Shown: one piece after another, positions 42,424 to 55,300 of the stretch
Position numbering within the stretch: position 1 is the first letter of the stretch
Layout: every line of letters starts with the position of its first letter
The notes under the pieces: generated by a model
The model's input: the letters and a program-made list of their open reading frames with translations, nothing else
Told to the model about the DNA's origin: nothing
Databases searched by the model: none
Origin: Pegoplata infirma
Taxonomy: Eukaryota; Arthropoda; Insecta; Diptera; Anthomyiidae
Direction of reading: 5' to 3'
NCBI GenBank assembly: GCA_963921195.1
Contig: OY992540.1
Coordinates: forward strand, 188,775,576-188,839,575
Length of the DNA stretch: 64,000 nucleotides
Position numbers and translations under genes: made by a program

Positions 42424-42640
42424 ATCAATCATGGAATAAAGAAAGTGCTAAAAATATTGCTGCTAAAAACGATTTAAAACTGTACGTGTGAATAGGGTAT
42501 AATACCCTATTCACACTTACAGTTTTAAAACGTTTTTAGCAATTATTTTTAGCATTTTCTGTCAATATACTGTAATAAAATAAAGTGCTAAAAATATTGC
42601 TGCTAAAAACGATTTAAAACTGTAAGTGTGAATATGGTAT
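42424..42640. mobile_element. MITE B copies 6 (right half) and 7
   Basis: Copy 6 is only the right half (GAATAAAGAAAGTGCTAAAA to GAATAGGGTA, ending 42499). Copy 7 is 42503-42640. They are followed by two short extra AAGTGTGAATAGGGTATAA tails. Confidence 0.75.
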
Positions 42641-42686
42641 AAGTGTGAATAGGGTATAAAACTGTAAGTGTGAATAGGGTATAATA

Positions 42687-42823
42687 TGGAGTTCACACTA
42701 GCGACTTTAAACAAGTTGTTTAACAAAACACCAGTAACAGAATAAAAACGTAATGGATACAGAACAAAGACTTTTTTAAACATCTCACTTTTAAACACTT
42801 CAAAACAGCAAGTGTGAACGCCG
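42687..42823 (-). mobile_element. MITE A copy 10
   Basis: TGGAGTTCACACTAGCG to GTGTGAACGCCG, TA on both sides. Confidence 0.85.
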
Positions 42824-42849
42824 TATAACAAAGTTATAAAGTAATCCAA

Positions 42850-43080
42850 CAACCGTTTTGTAGATCTGGCATCACCAAAGATAATTGGAAAATTCTGGCA
42901 ATGCCAAACTAAAGTTCAAACGTAAAGCAAAGAGAGACAAAAAACAATCTGCATTCTCACTGTAAAACTGGTATCTTTCATCTCGCTCACATTTCGATTT
43001 GTGATAAAATTTCGTAAACAATACCATATGGTTTTTGTTTACTACTTTTTCAAACGCCATTTGTTATCCTACTATGTCAC
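42850..43080. other. Short non-repeat stretch in the MITE cluster
   Basis: TGGCATCACCAAAGATAATTGG through CATTTCGATTTGTGATAAAA and GGTTTTTGTTTACTAC (42868-43045) does not match the local MITE families; probably unrelated host sequence. No gene. Confidence 0.4.
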
Positions 43081-43092
43081 TATGCAGACTAA

Positions 43093-43377
43093 TACCCTAT
43101 TCACACTTACAGTTTTAAACCGTTTTTAGCAATTATTTTCAGCATTTTCTGTCAATATACTGTAATAGAATAAAGAAAGTGCTAAAAATATTGCTGCTAA
43201 AAACGATTTAAAACTGTACGTGTGAATAGGGTATTATACCCTATTCACACTTACAGTTTTAAACCGTTTTTAGCAATTATTTTTAGCATTTTCTGTCAAT
43301 ATACTGTAATAGAATAAAGGAAGTGCTAAAAATATTGCTGCTAAAAACGATTTAAAACTGTACGTGTGAATAGGGTA
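43093..43377. mobile_element. MITE B copies 8 and 9, adjacent
   Basis: 43093-43233 and 43237-43377, separated by TTA, near-identical to each other; ends TACCCTATTCACACTTACAG and CTGTACGTGTGAATAGGGTA. Confidence 0.85.
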
Positions 43378-43380
43378 TAA

Positions 43381-43786
43381 TACAGACTCGACATATATGA
43401 CAGGTGTCAAAAAACTATTTTTTAACCATATGGTTAATATTTTCAAATCGTAGAAAGTGTTGCCATGTTAGCGTAAAACGGACTAAAACCCGCTTTTCTC
43501 CTAAAATCGCTTAGTTTTTCCCCATTTTTTTTCTTATAAAACTCTACCACAGACTAATACAGACTCGACATAAGTGACAGGTGTCAAAAAATTATTTTTT
43601 AACCATATGGTTAATATTTTGAAATTATTCTACGAATTAGGTTATACCCTATTTACACTTACAGTTTTAAACCGTTTTTAGCAATTATTTTTAGCATTTT
43701 CTGTCAATATACTGTAATAGAATAAAGAAAGTGCTTAAAAATATTGCTGCTAAAAACGATTTAAAACTGTACGTGTGGATAGGGTA
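43381..43786. mobile_element. Truncated MITE C copies and MITE B copy 10
   Basis: A MITE C copy with an internal deletion (about 43381-43552) abuts a second start (CACAGACTAATACAGACTCG, 43553 on). The latter is cut by MITE B copy 10 (43645-43786) at the MITE C sequence GAATTAGGTTA. Confidence 0.75.
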
Positions 43787-43799
43787 TAAGGTATAAAGC

Positions 43800-44118
43800 A
43801 CCCCCAATTTGTAAAGTGCATACTCAAATAAAGCCACGTTCACACTACAAGAACTTACCATGGTAAGTTGAGATGATTTTGTGATTTTTCTTTATGCTAG
43901 TACAATTTGAGATGATTTTGTAAATCACTATGTGATTTTGTTCAAAGGAAAATCACATAGTGATTTTAAAATCACACTAGTCTGTACACAGTATTACCCA
44001 TATTAGTATTTTTATTCATGTCGTCACAATCAATTTTTTTTATATTTTATATATGTATCATTATTTTAAATAAATGAAATTTTAGAAAATATTCATTATC
44101 AGAAATTTTAAGTAATTC
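43800..44118. other. IDE downstream region
   Basis: Contains an imperfect inverted pair (ATCACATAGTGATTTTAAAATC near 43952 and AAATCACTATGTGATTTTG near 43921) and then AT-rich DNA. No gene. Confidence 0.4.
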
Positions 44119-44124
44119 TTTATT
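44119..44124 (-). terminator. Probable IDE polyadenylation signal AATAAA
   Basis: AATAAA on the minus strand about 117 bp after the IDE stop codon, in an AT-rich 3' UTR. It is the first canonical hexamer found; the cleavage site itself is not visible. Confidence 0.55.
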
Positions 44125-44240
44125 CAATAATTGTTTATAAATAATTCCGCTAGTTTATACAAAATTTAACCGCAATTTCTAATAAAAATTGATATTTAAT
44201 AAACATACATAAATACGAACATGATTTTAATATACAATGT

Positions 44241-46121
44241 TTATAGCTTGCTTCGGGCTCCTTTAGCTTTGATGTCGAGGAAAGGCGATGCTAATGGATA
44301 AAGTTCCTTACTCGATTTGAATGACACCAAGTCAACAATCTTTGCATGACGATCCATATTCGTAATAACATTCTCCTCAGCATCTTTTTCCTGCTCATTT
44401 TGGTCACGTTTTGTTGAGACTATATGAACGGCAAGTACACGTCTCTCTGGACTATCACGAGCTATAAAGGTCTTTAAAAAACAAAATGATTATTATTCTT
44501 AGCTAATTTTATTCTGCATAAATTTACTTTATAACATTCAAGCAGTTCATCTTTGGTTATATTACGCAGAATTTCTACTTCAGCTTCGCTTCGTTCAAAA
44601 TGGTATTGTGACAGTGCAATTTCATTGTAAAACATATTGAATTGTGAGTACACAGTTTTAGGTTTCTCAAGTTTCTTAACTGCCAAAGCCTCCTTGTGAC
44701 GATCAAACTCCTCTTGGGACATTTCATCAATAACTTTCTATATATGATAAAGAGAATTTTTATTAATTACACATTAAATTTTAATCAAATTTTGATTTTT
44801 TTAATTCTTGTGTACCGCAAGGATGTCCATATTGTAATCTATATATGAAACTTCCAATTTTAATCAAATTGAAGACTCTGCTATTTGAAAACCCCGAGAG
44901 GTTAAAACCTGGGGGCTAATTATGTAACTTGATAATCGTCAAATCGTATCATTAGCTTCCCAGCTTTAGCTTGACAGTCCAATAAAGGCCTAGGCACTTG
45001 AGCGCTACTGGAGCGGTGCTGTAACGTGACGTTCTGTTGTATTTTTCAAGCACTTACTGATTCCGTTTCAACGTGTCATATTAATTTACAAATTTTTTTT
45101 TAAAAAGTAATTATTTGTGATTTTTTTTAATTTATATTTACAGAAAAACATTTTTTTTTCGTTTATTTATATTTATTTGTCAATTTTGCAACACAAATGA
45201 AAAAAATTCAACACAAAATAAAAATTAAAATCAGCTGACACGTAAAACGTACGGAAAATCAAAATTTTTTAGGTTCGGCCGCTACAGCACCGTCACGTAT
45301 TCGTTTAAGTACCTATTTCTATTTACTTTAATACAAGCTAACGTATCAGCTGACACGTCTCCGAACCGTATTCGCTCAAGTAAAGGGCCTGGCACTTGAG
45401 CGCTACTGTAGCGGTGCTGTAGCGTGACGGGCTGTTGTATCGTTTTAAAGTTCGGCCGCTATACCACCGTCACGTATTCGTTTAAGTACCTATTTCCATT
45501 TATTTTAATACAAGCTAACGTATCAGCTGACACGTCTCCGAACCGTATTCGCTCAAGTAATTATGCCTTAATTATGCCTTAAGACTTTTGATTTTATGAA
45601 ATATTTAAAAAAGTAGCTGTGTGTTATTAGATTTGCATACAAACAGCTGTTTTTATAAATGTCTGTTTGATTTTGTTTATGATTTTTTGGCAGTATTAAG
45701 ACTGGTAATATTTTACTTTCTTAAAATCCAAAGACTCGGTGGGATGATATAAACACACCTTTAAAAGTATTTCAACAACATATTATTCAGAAGTAGTTAC
45801 TTTTGGGCTTAAAATAATGTTAATCGTAATGGGTACTCATTATAAATAATGCACTTGGTAATAATTACTTTTCACATCTCATTACTATGAGGGTAATTAT
45901 GTAACATAAAAATGGTATTCTGAGGCCATTTCTTAATGAAAATTGATTCTGAAAGTATAATTTTTAGATTCTGGAAAATGTTTCTTTTTTAAAATGTTCA
46001 TATTCTGATACATTTTACTAATCGTAGGGGCATGTCACAGACTCAATACCGTTCGGATTTGAAAAAAGTGGTTTGCTTGTAAAACACAAAAGGAATATTA
46101 TAATTTTCGGAATGAAATCAC

Positions 46122-46153
<32 letters not shown>

Positions 46154-49100
46154 AAGCAACACTCCGGCAATGCTGCCTATCAATTACTAATGTAACCGTG
46201 ATGCTTCTTTCGGAAAGGGGATAGAAGAGAGATGAAAGATTTGAAAGATAGAAGGGCTTCAGTATAGCAACAGTGTAATTGCGCGTGTTGATAATTTTGA
46301 GTACAGTTGTTGCATCGCCATCTGTTATTGATCTGGCGAACTATTTTTGAAGCTGTGTTTATAGCCATTATTTTATTATTTTACTTCGTTGACGTTTTTA
46401 GTGCTATTTTATCAACGAAGGAGGGTGTTGCGATAGATATTAGTTATAAATAGAAACTAATAAATATCTGAAAAAATGTTGTTCTGCCTGAGCTGAGAAT
46501 CGAACCCAGGCTTGCTGGCTAGTAGTCCAACGCGCTAACCACTAAGCCACAGCACCCAAAAATCAAAGTGGAATGGAATTGCAAAAAAGTGGTTTGATTC
46601 CGAAAAAAATATTCGCTTTGCGTTTTACGAGTAAACCACTTTTTTCAAATCCGAACGGATTTGAGTCTGTGACATGACTCGTAAATTCAATTTTTACAGG
46701 AAAATTGAATTTTTTCATTTCGCTAAGAGTCAGGGTGGAATTTTTTGCTTTTTGTTAATTTTTTGACTTGTAATTCGGAAAATTCCTAAAAAAGTGTAAA
46801 AAATATTTTAAAAATAAATATTTTTGTTTAGAGAAAAAAAAATTATTTAAAATTTATTTGTTCTAGAAAAGTATGTTACATAATTAGACCCCTGGGGCTA
46901 ATTATGTAACTTGATAATCGTCATCGTTAGCTCATGATTCTATTACCAAAAAATTACACTATATGGTAATGGAATATTGAGCTGACTATGCGATTTTGCG
47001 ACTATCAATCGTCATCGTTAGCTCATGATTCTATTACCAAAAAATTACACTATATGGTAATGGAATAATGAGCTGACTATGCGATTTTGCGACTATCAAG
47101 TTACATAATTACCCCCCAGTATATCATTGCCCTTATCGTTATGAAAGGTTCTTATTTTGGTTATACCCCTAATGTAGAACCTTTAATGTAGAACAAAAAA
47201 AAATACCCTATTTGGTTCGCAGATATTTTACTTTAAGGCTGGATTACTCAATGCTCCGTTATAAAATAACTCTCCGTTAAATTTAACTTTTCATACAAAT
47301 TTTGACATAAGGCTCCGTTAAATCGGCAGTTAGCAGCTAACTTTTCATTGAGTAATCCGCCCTAAGTAACTTTTTTAAAAAGTTGAAAGTTTGAAAATTT
47401 AGCAATATCTCAAAAACTGTTTTAATTGTAAAGCTTTGGACTTCATTTTCGGATTCAGCGTGAGGTTTAACATGAAAAATAAATGCAAAATGTTGTGGAT
47501 CAAAATCTCTGTAAACAAGTGTTATTAGATACTTACTGACACTACTTACCAAATAATTATCCAGAAAATTCTCTATACGATCTTCTACAAAAGAAGGATG
47601 TTTAGTTGACTGAACAATGATACGTATACCATTGGCACCGTTGACCTTTCGCATTCCACTAAATACAATATAGCCCAATTGTTCCTAAATGCATATAAAA
47701 ATATTAATGTTTTAATTATTTATTTTGTATTTTTTATAGAATAGAGCATAGGAATGTGACAATGTTATTTTTTTGCTTTTTGTGTATTTTAATAATAAAT
47801 AATATCCTTGCAAGAATCTTTTTTTAATCGAACAGTAAGCCCAAAATAATAGAAAATGTAAACAAACCAATAACACTAAAATATTTTTGTAAGAAAAATT
47901 ACTTTAAGCAAGAAAATAAATTGTAAAAGTTTATTTTAATAACAAATTATCTTTTTTTGTATTGAAATAACACATTTTCTTGGTTTAGTTCTTTATTTTA
48001 TTTAAATTTCCAATTTAGCTTCACAAAAAAACAACTGTTTCTTCAACATCTGACCGTTACCAATTTACCCGAAAAAAAAGTGCGGGTAAGTTCGGTAAAA
48101 TGAGAAAGTAATTTATTCTCTCAAAAACTCTCTCATTTACCCAATTTTTGCGTACGGAAACGCTTTTCGGGCGCGGCAACGTTGTGGAACGAACCTAATA
48201 TGTTTCTTAATTTTAGTGCGCTGGTATTACGATTTTCGAGATACCGCTTTTAAAATTTGCTAAAAATGGCGGTTCAAAAAAAATTTTAAATAAAATCTAT
48301 TTTTCCCTTTACCCTTTCATAGAGCTTGTGTTGTACTTTCATTTCAACTTAATTTGAACCAAATGCGATAATTTTACCTGTTGTGATCTATGGTCAAAGT
48401 TTTGGATTTTTGGAAAATTTCCACCAAAAATTTGGAATTTTTAAAAATTAAAAAAAAGTGTGTTGCGATACATTATTATTAATTTTAGCATTTTTGATAA
48501 AATTTGCCAAAAAATTTAAAAAACGGCATTTTTCCTACGTTCGAGAAATCTTTTTCATCGACCCATTCAAAAAATGTTGATCAATTGGCGCCACGGATTA
48601 AAATGAAAGGATATGACTAAAATTAAGTTTATATCTTGAAAACCGTTTTATTAATAAATATGATGTATCGCAAGACAGGATATTTTTTAAATTTTCAAAA
48701 ATGCAAAACTTTGATTTGCTTCAATTTTGTACCACGTAAGTTTCAGGCCTAGCAGAATAAAAATTTACCCGGACACTTTGAAAAATCATTAGTTTAAAAA
48801 TGCCAAGTGGCACAATTTGAAAATTACCATATATTTGTTTAGTATACGTTTAGTGTTTAAGTGCTTATAATTAAGTAAATTTTAAAATATATTTTTTTAT
48901 TCATCCTACCTTTGTACGTAAACAGTCGTAACAGGGCTCAGTTAAAATTTGAGCTATTAAATTTACCATAATGTTGCTACGATCAGTTTGTGGTCCACAT
49001 TGAAAGTATAATTGTGCACAAGAACTCTTATGGTAGTCGTTGTCTTTTTCAAACAAATAACTATCGCCTATAAAGATTATTTGAAAATAAAAATAGTTTT

Positions 49101-49346
49101 ATATAGAAATTCTCACGTATATCTGTGTATCAATCTTACCAGCATATAACTTGTATTCTCTTTTAGCAAGCATTTGCCTTGCCAGCAGTGGCAAAACCAT
49201 TGCATTTGTAGCCTCCAAACGCTTATTAACCCTACCAGCTATTTCTTGGGCTCGTTGTTTAGTAACATTGCCATAGATAAAACACTCAGTGTGTAGGCGA
49301 GAAAAAAACTCTTTAGCATAGTTAAGCACACGATCAAAGGTGACCA
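44241..49346 (-). CDS. Ide: Ide exons 12-16: C-terminal domains and PTS1-like tail
   Basis: Exon 12 [19 protein letters not shown]; exon 13 [10 protein letters not shown] to CYDCLRTK; exon 14 [19 protein letters not shown] (RKVNGANG is strongly conserved in IDE); exon 15 [20 protein letters not shown]; exon 16 [19 protein letters not shown] to KAKGARSKL and stop at 44241-44243. The introns between 13-14 and 14-15 are expanded by repeats (1.2 and 2.8 kb). Confidence 0.95.
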
Positions 49347-52300
49347 CTGTTTTATTAATATTTGGGAACGTAAAATATAAAGTTATTTTTTAGGCAAATT
49401 AAATGCAAGGATGGTAGAGTACTATACTATATCAAGATTCTGAAGTTTGTGATAAAAGCTGCGACAACTGTGCAAGTAACTGTCCGCCTGTCTACGAGTA
49501 CCGTGAAAGTTAACTTAGGTTAACAGCTGTTATACGGCAAATTCAAATAAATCAAACTTTGGTAAAATTTTACATTATTTTTAATTAAAATTTTGAAAAT
49601 TAAGAAAAAATCCAAAATTTAATTCGAAAATTGTGTGATTTTTTTGCCAAATTACTATTAATTTGTATTTACCGTTAAACAGGTTAACTTCCACGGTATT
49701 CGTGGGCATACCGCCAGGTACTTGTGCAGCTATTATTACAAAATTTTGAAAGTCTGGACATTAGGAGTATAACCAAATTGCGGCCCTATCCCTACCTAAT
49801 GTCCAGTGATGTACTGATACTGAAACCACTTTACTTGGAACATTTCGAAACAAAAACCTTCCACATAAACCTCTTTTTCTAAAACCCTATCTAGAAAAAA
49901 AAAATTTTTTGAAATATTTTTTTTTTACATACATACATATTATTAAAATTTCTATATATTTTTTCGCTGTTAAACGCTAAAAATAAAACTATAAGCAGTA
50001 AAAAAAATATTTAAAATCAGTTAAAAATTTTAGCCCACAAAAAAAAAAAAAAATACAAAAAAAGTCCATATTGCCCCACTATGCGTCCGTTTTTCCTTTT
50101 TTTTTTTTTTTTGATATTTAGTAGGAAAATTGTTAAATGTTAGTCTCTGGTATTAATATTGATGCTTAAATTTATTGTTTCAAGAAATGTGTATATATCA
50201 AACTTCAAAGAGGTTTATGCGGAAACTTTTTTTAAGCCAGCGAAAAGGGGAGACCGATATTCTTCATACTTTTATATGATATATACCGCCTGCATAGGGC
50301 CGATTTGATATTTTCAAAAAATGTTCAAAAGTTTTATCCCTACTGGACATCCTATGTTACTCTAACATCCTTGTTAAAGGTTTCTAATATACTTTTGATC
50401 TTACATTCCATTGCATCTAAAAGCTCACTGTTTGCCCAGGCATTTTCCGTTAATAGCAGGGCCAAAAAGTAAATTGAATGTTGATAAGGCTGCTCAGCAC
50501 TAAAGTTTTTCAGGGAACGTTTGTATTCTTCGTTTAGAATATTGAACCGTTTCTCGTCTACGTTAAAATCAAACAGATGGTCAAGAAGTTTTTCTAATAA
50601 AACTACTTGTTTGTCGTTATAACCTCTTATAGTGAACTGTAAAAAATGCTTACATTACTAACAGACTTTTAAATTGTATGGTCTACTTACATCAATGCCA
50701 TTCGATCTGGGGCCAACTTGAAGCTTTAAATCAGCTAATTCTGCGTCATAGAGATATTCATTCAATTGATCTTTTATAAGGGCAACCATTAAATAATTCA
50801 AATTGCAATTTAATGGATCCAAATAAGCGATTGGATTTGACATATCAAAAGACATGCATGCTTTAGGTTTCAAATAGAAATTATCCTGTTTGTGCCATAC
50901 GCGCAATATAGGAGTATCCATTATAATCAAAGGATGTTTAGATATATCGCTGTCGAATGGTGCCAAATCAAATTGTTCCGGTATGAAGGCGTTTTCCAAT
51001 GGTAAAGTTAGGTTTTTATTGAGATCACAAGTTTCCCATTTCTACAAAAGTGTTAAGTTAACTCGGAAGTGACAAATGTTAAAAGTGGCTCTACCTACCT
51101 TTAAAGTTTCTTTATCAATTCGTCTTGTTGCATATTTAGTTTGATAATATGGTTCTACCAATGTAGCTTCATCTTCATAGCTCTGTCCGACTACTACTAT
51201 GCGACACTTGGACGGCACCAATTCATTAAGTAATTTCATAATCAAGTCTGGCCTCCATTCATCATTTAAATATGGTGCAGTTAAAACTTGTTCTAATGGA
51301 TAAACCTAAGATCCATAACATTATAAAATGTTATCATTTAAAATGGAATCATTAGAAATTATTACCTGCATGCAAGTTACAACATGAGTTACTAAATTTT
51401 CGGGTTTCTCTTTTTCCTTAAATCGAAAGCGCATTTCATTGATTTTTACACACTCATCAAAAATCCACTTTTGAGGCCCAAGTTCACGTAGCATTCGTAA
51501 ATACTATGAATAATATTGCAATAAATGTTGTAAGTAGTAAGTTGAGTGTTTTTTTTTTGTATAAAGTTAAACCCACCTGAAATACGATGTTTATAATATC
51601 ATCAACATGATCAACACCCTCCTTTGTTAGGTCTACAAAAATTTCAAAAAATCCAAAGCCATTCAAAGTATTTTGATGTCCTGCCAACAAACTGAATATT
51701 TAGAATTAAAGCAAAAAATATCAACCAATTCACAACGAATACGGAAACTTACTCATTGCACCATCCCAACCTTCGCAATTCGGACAATATACTTCCTTTG
51801 CCTTCATGTCCAAGTAAATGAGACAAATAGTTATCAGGCTATAAAGAAAAAAAAAATTTTAAATCGTATTTTTGATTTTAGATTATACATATGGGGCATT
51901 CCATGTCAAATCGGACACTTTGAAAATTTTTTTTTTTAGATTTTCCCAATTTGTTTACAGTTTTTAGTACACTTCGAAAACTCCTTCGTGGTAAATTTTC
52001 AGATTTTTTTGATGACCCGTTCAAAAGATATCGAATTTTTAAAAACTGGTAGTTTGTTCCTTTACTCAAACTTCTTTTACTCATAACTTCTTCAATAATG
52101 GTCCAAATTTCAATTTTTTTTTTTCAAAATTTTTGTTTTTTTATGTACTTTTTAAAAATCAATCCCAAAAGATTCTTAAAAGCGCTCTTGTATGCGACTT
52201 TTAAGTTTTAAAATTTCAATCTTATTTTTGAAAATGTTTGTACTCTTTGATTTTTTTTAAATTTTTTTGTGTAAAACTTCTATCGATTCTACAAATTTTT

Positions 52301-55300
52301 TGCCCAGGAAAATTTCAAAGTGTCCGATTTGACATGGAATGCCCCATATATTCAAATCACTAACCGCAGATTTATATAACTCAGTGAGATCATCCGTAGT
52401 AAAGCTTATTGTAAGTGATCGCAAATCTTTTACTGGCACAATTTTCACCCTTTGACCGTACTGATCATCATCATATGGTTCTCTAGGCCATTTTGGAATT
52501 TCTACTTCTTTATTTTGAATTTCAGAAAACTTTGTCATTACCATTTGTTCAAGTTCATCTAAGGATTCTATAAACATATTAAAATTAATTATATTTAGCT
52601 TGCATATAAAAATAAAAACAAATATGTATAAATGTACCTTTTCCAATAACGGCCAAACTCATTATGTTGGAGGAATACCACTGTTTGTGAAATTTTAACA
52701 ATTCTTCCCTTATTTCAATATCATTTTGTTTAGGAATTTCGAATAGGGTAGCCTTATTTCCACTTCCGAATTTCTTATAAGCATGGCCCGGTTTGGCTAA
52801 ATGCCTATGGACTTGCTTAATGCGCCACACATCACTAGAAAGATTCTTTTCATGCTCGGAATTGACCTGAAAGATAAACAAGTAAAACATTAAATTCGAC
52901 TTGGTAATCCATGAATACCCTCCAAAATGCCAAATCACTTTTTTTGTTTAACATAAAAAAATTGTACAAAAATTCGAACTAAAAAATTTTTGTTGTAAGA
53001 AAAAAATATTTTTTTTGATTGACAAAACTTTAATAACCTAATCAAATCTGATTACAGTTGGACCATTTTTTAACAATCCCACCATTTGAAAATTTCGTCT
53101 GATATTTAGTTAAATCAGAATATTAAAATCAAAAAGAAAAATATTTCACTTTTATGAGAGTTTATGTAAAATTTGGCTAAACTTAAATTTTTTCCCCGAA
53201 AAAGTCAAACAAATTTTAGAATATTTGGCAAAACTTTAAATGTTGCTAAAAATGTTGTTAGATTTTTGAAATTTTAATTTTTTTTGTATAGTGAGTCAAC
53301 GTAAGTGTGAGTGAAGCTTGTGTGCGTGCATGTGAGTTAACCTTAATAATGCCCACTAGCCGAAATAAAACTTTTTTAAGCTATGGAAAATTAAACGTAT
53401 AGAACTGAAAAATATTTAATAGCTGAGAAGTAGTGTTTATAAACCGGTTAACCGGTTAACCGAAAAACCGGTTTTTTCCCAAAACTTCGGTTTTTTTACA
53501 AACCGGTTAACCGAAATTGAAAAATTCCGGTGCACCGAAAACCGGTTTTTTTTCTATCGGTTAACCGGTTTTTTTTAAACATTCAAAGAGAATATTTTGC
53601 GAATATTAATTAAAATTTCATGAAAATCCGTGAGAAAGAAAGTCTAAAATACTTTTTGTCTTCGAGAAACAATTTTCCAAATAAAAATTTTATTCCGAAT
53701 CTGGTAAATATTTGAATTACTCGCCGCTATAAGCATTTTTTGGGCAGTTTCATTGAAAACTTAATAAGTGACTGTTTACCAGGTACTAAAATTCCTGTTA
53801 ATGGAGAAAATGTCAATAAAAGAACATCAGTATAAAATACGATACTACAATTTATAACGAATTGATGTATTTTTTAAATAAAACCAACAAAAATTAAAGC
53901 TCCGGTGAATATGGGAAAATAAAGCACCGTATTTAAATATCGCTATTTTTTAAGGATAACAGTTGCTAACTTTGCTGAAAGAAACAAATATGTTAAAAAT
54001 TAGCAATGTTAAAGTATTTTTTGGGTTTGTCAGTTAAACAAAAAAAAACGGTTAACCGGTTTTTTTATTCCGGTTTAACCGAGAAAACCGGTTAACCGAA
54101 AAAGCTGAATTTCGGTTAACCGAGAAACCGGTTTTCAAAAATGTCGGTTTTTTATAAACACTACTGAGAAGTCATTTCCTTTTATCATTTTTATAATAAC
54201 TCAAAAACTGTCAACCGTATAAAAAATAGTCCCGGCAAAGCACTTTATTTTTTGTGTATAAAGTAGTATGAAATTATAATTACAAAAAAAAAAAAGTTTA
54301 AAGATTTTTTTAAAACAAAAAAAAATCAAAAATTTTTTGTGTCCGAGACTTAAAATTTTTAATATTTTTTTCCGAACTACGGTTTTTTTAAATTTATTTT
54401 TTCTTAATAGCATTTAAAAAAATACTCCGGCTAATAGACTGATTAAACTGAATATCGTACAAATTTTTTGTATTAGGGACTAATCCCAAAAATGGTCTTA
54501 TTACACAGTCCGACAAAAAGAAAAAAAATCGTTAAACACGTCCTGGAGAGTATACATTTGAAACTAGCGATTAAGTATAGTAAAACTGCATTTACAGTTT
54601 TTTATTTCGTGATCATGTTTCCTTTTTAAAGGACTTCAAAATTTTAGAGGATTAATTTTTGTAAAATATTTTTTAAATATTTGTAATTGTCCTTAGATGA
54701 CACTAGTGACGGCAAATTAAAGAAGAGGATTTGCGCTAATTTTCCCATTTTATTATTTTGACATTTTAGAAAAAAGGAGGCAAGTTATGTTCTTTCAAAA
54801 CTTTGTCCTTAAATATCATTTAAAATTTTTAACAAAATATTTTGATACAAAGGATATTATTTACATCATTTGTCCTGATATGGCAAAATGGAAAAATTAG
54901 CGAAGATTCTCGACTTTCATTTACAATCAATAGTAACATTATAAGACAAATACAAATATTTAAAAAATATTTTACAAAATGTCATCCTTTAAAAATTTGT
55001 AGTCCTTTTAAAAGGAAACAGAATCACGAAATGAAAAACTTTAAATACAGTTTTACTCCATTTGATCTCTTCATTAAGACGTATATCATTAGGTTCACGG
55101 CTGTCGGACGGTGTTATAGTTAAACTTAATCAGGTAACCAAAGTACACGAAAATCACATAAAAAACTAAAATTGTAAGCAAATTTCTTCTTTTTTTTAAT
55201 GAATTTTGGGAGATTTCTATAACTATCGTAAGGAAGGTTTGTGTAGGGACTACAAGTGGAACTGTTCGGAATCACTTCAAATTTGTAATGATCATTTATG

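Larger units (their letters stand above)
45890..47118. mobile_element. Two abutting GGGTAATTATGTAAC-ended elements
   Basis: The first runs from GGGTAATTATGTAACAT (about 45891) to TATGTTACATAATTAGACCC (about 46883). The second, 46886-47118, starts GGGGCTAATTATGTAACTTG, ends CAAGTTACATAATTACCCC, and contains two tandem units of about 93 bp starting ATCGTCATCGTTAGCTC. A partial third copy lies at 44908-44945. In Ide intron 14. Confidence 0.65.

Noticed and set aside
39364..42852. Several open frames here encode almost the same peptide (…FEVFKSEMFKKVFVLYPLRFYSVTGVLLNNLFKVASVNS…), as if a small multicopy gene family
   Set aside because: Each coincides exactly with a MITE A copy, including its non-coding terminal inverted repeats, and copies occur on both strands at TA sites. 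The frame is open by chance in a 130-bp sequence and is conserved because the DNA is recent.
46480..46557. A tRNA gene on the minus strand
   Set aside because: The acceptor ends do not pair and the sequence continues into a body and poly(A) tail inside a MITE; it is a SINE head.
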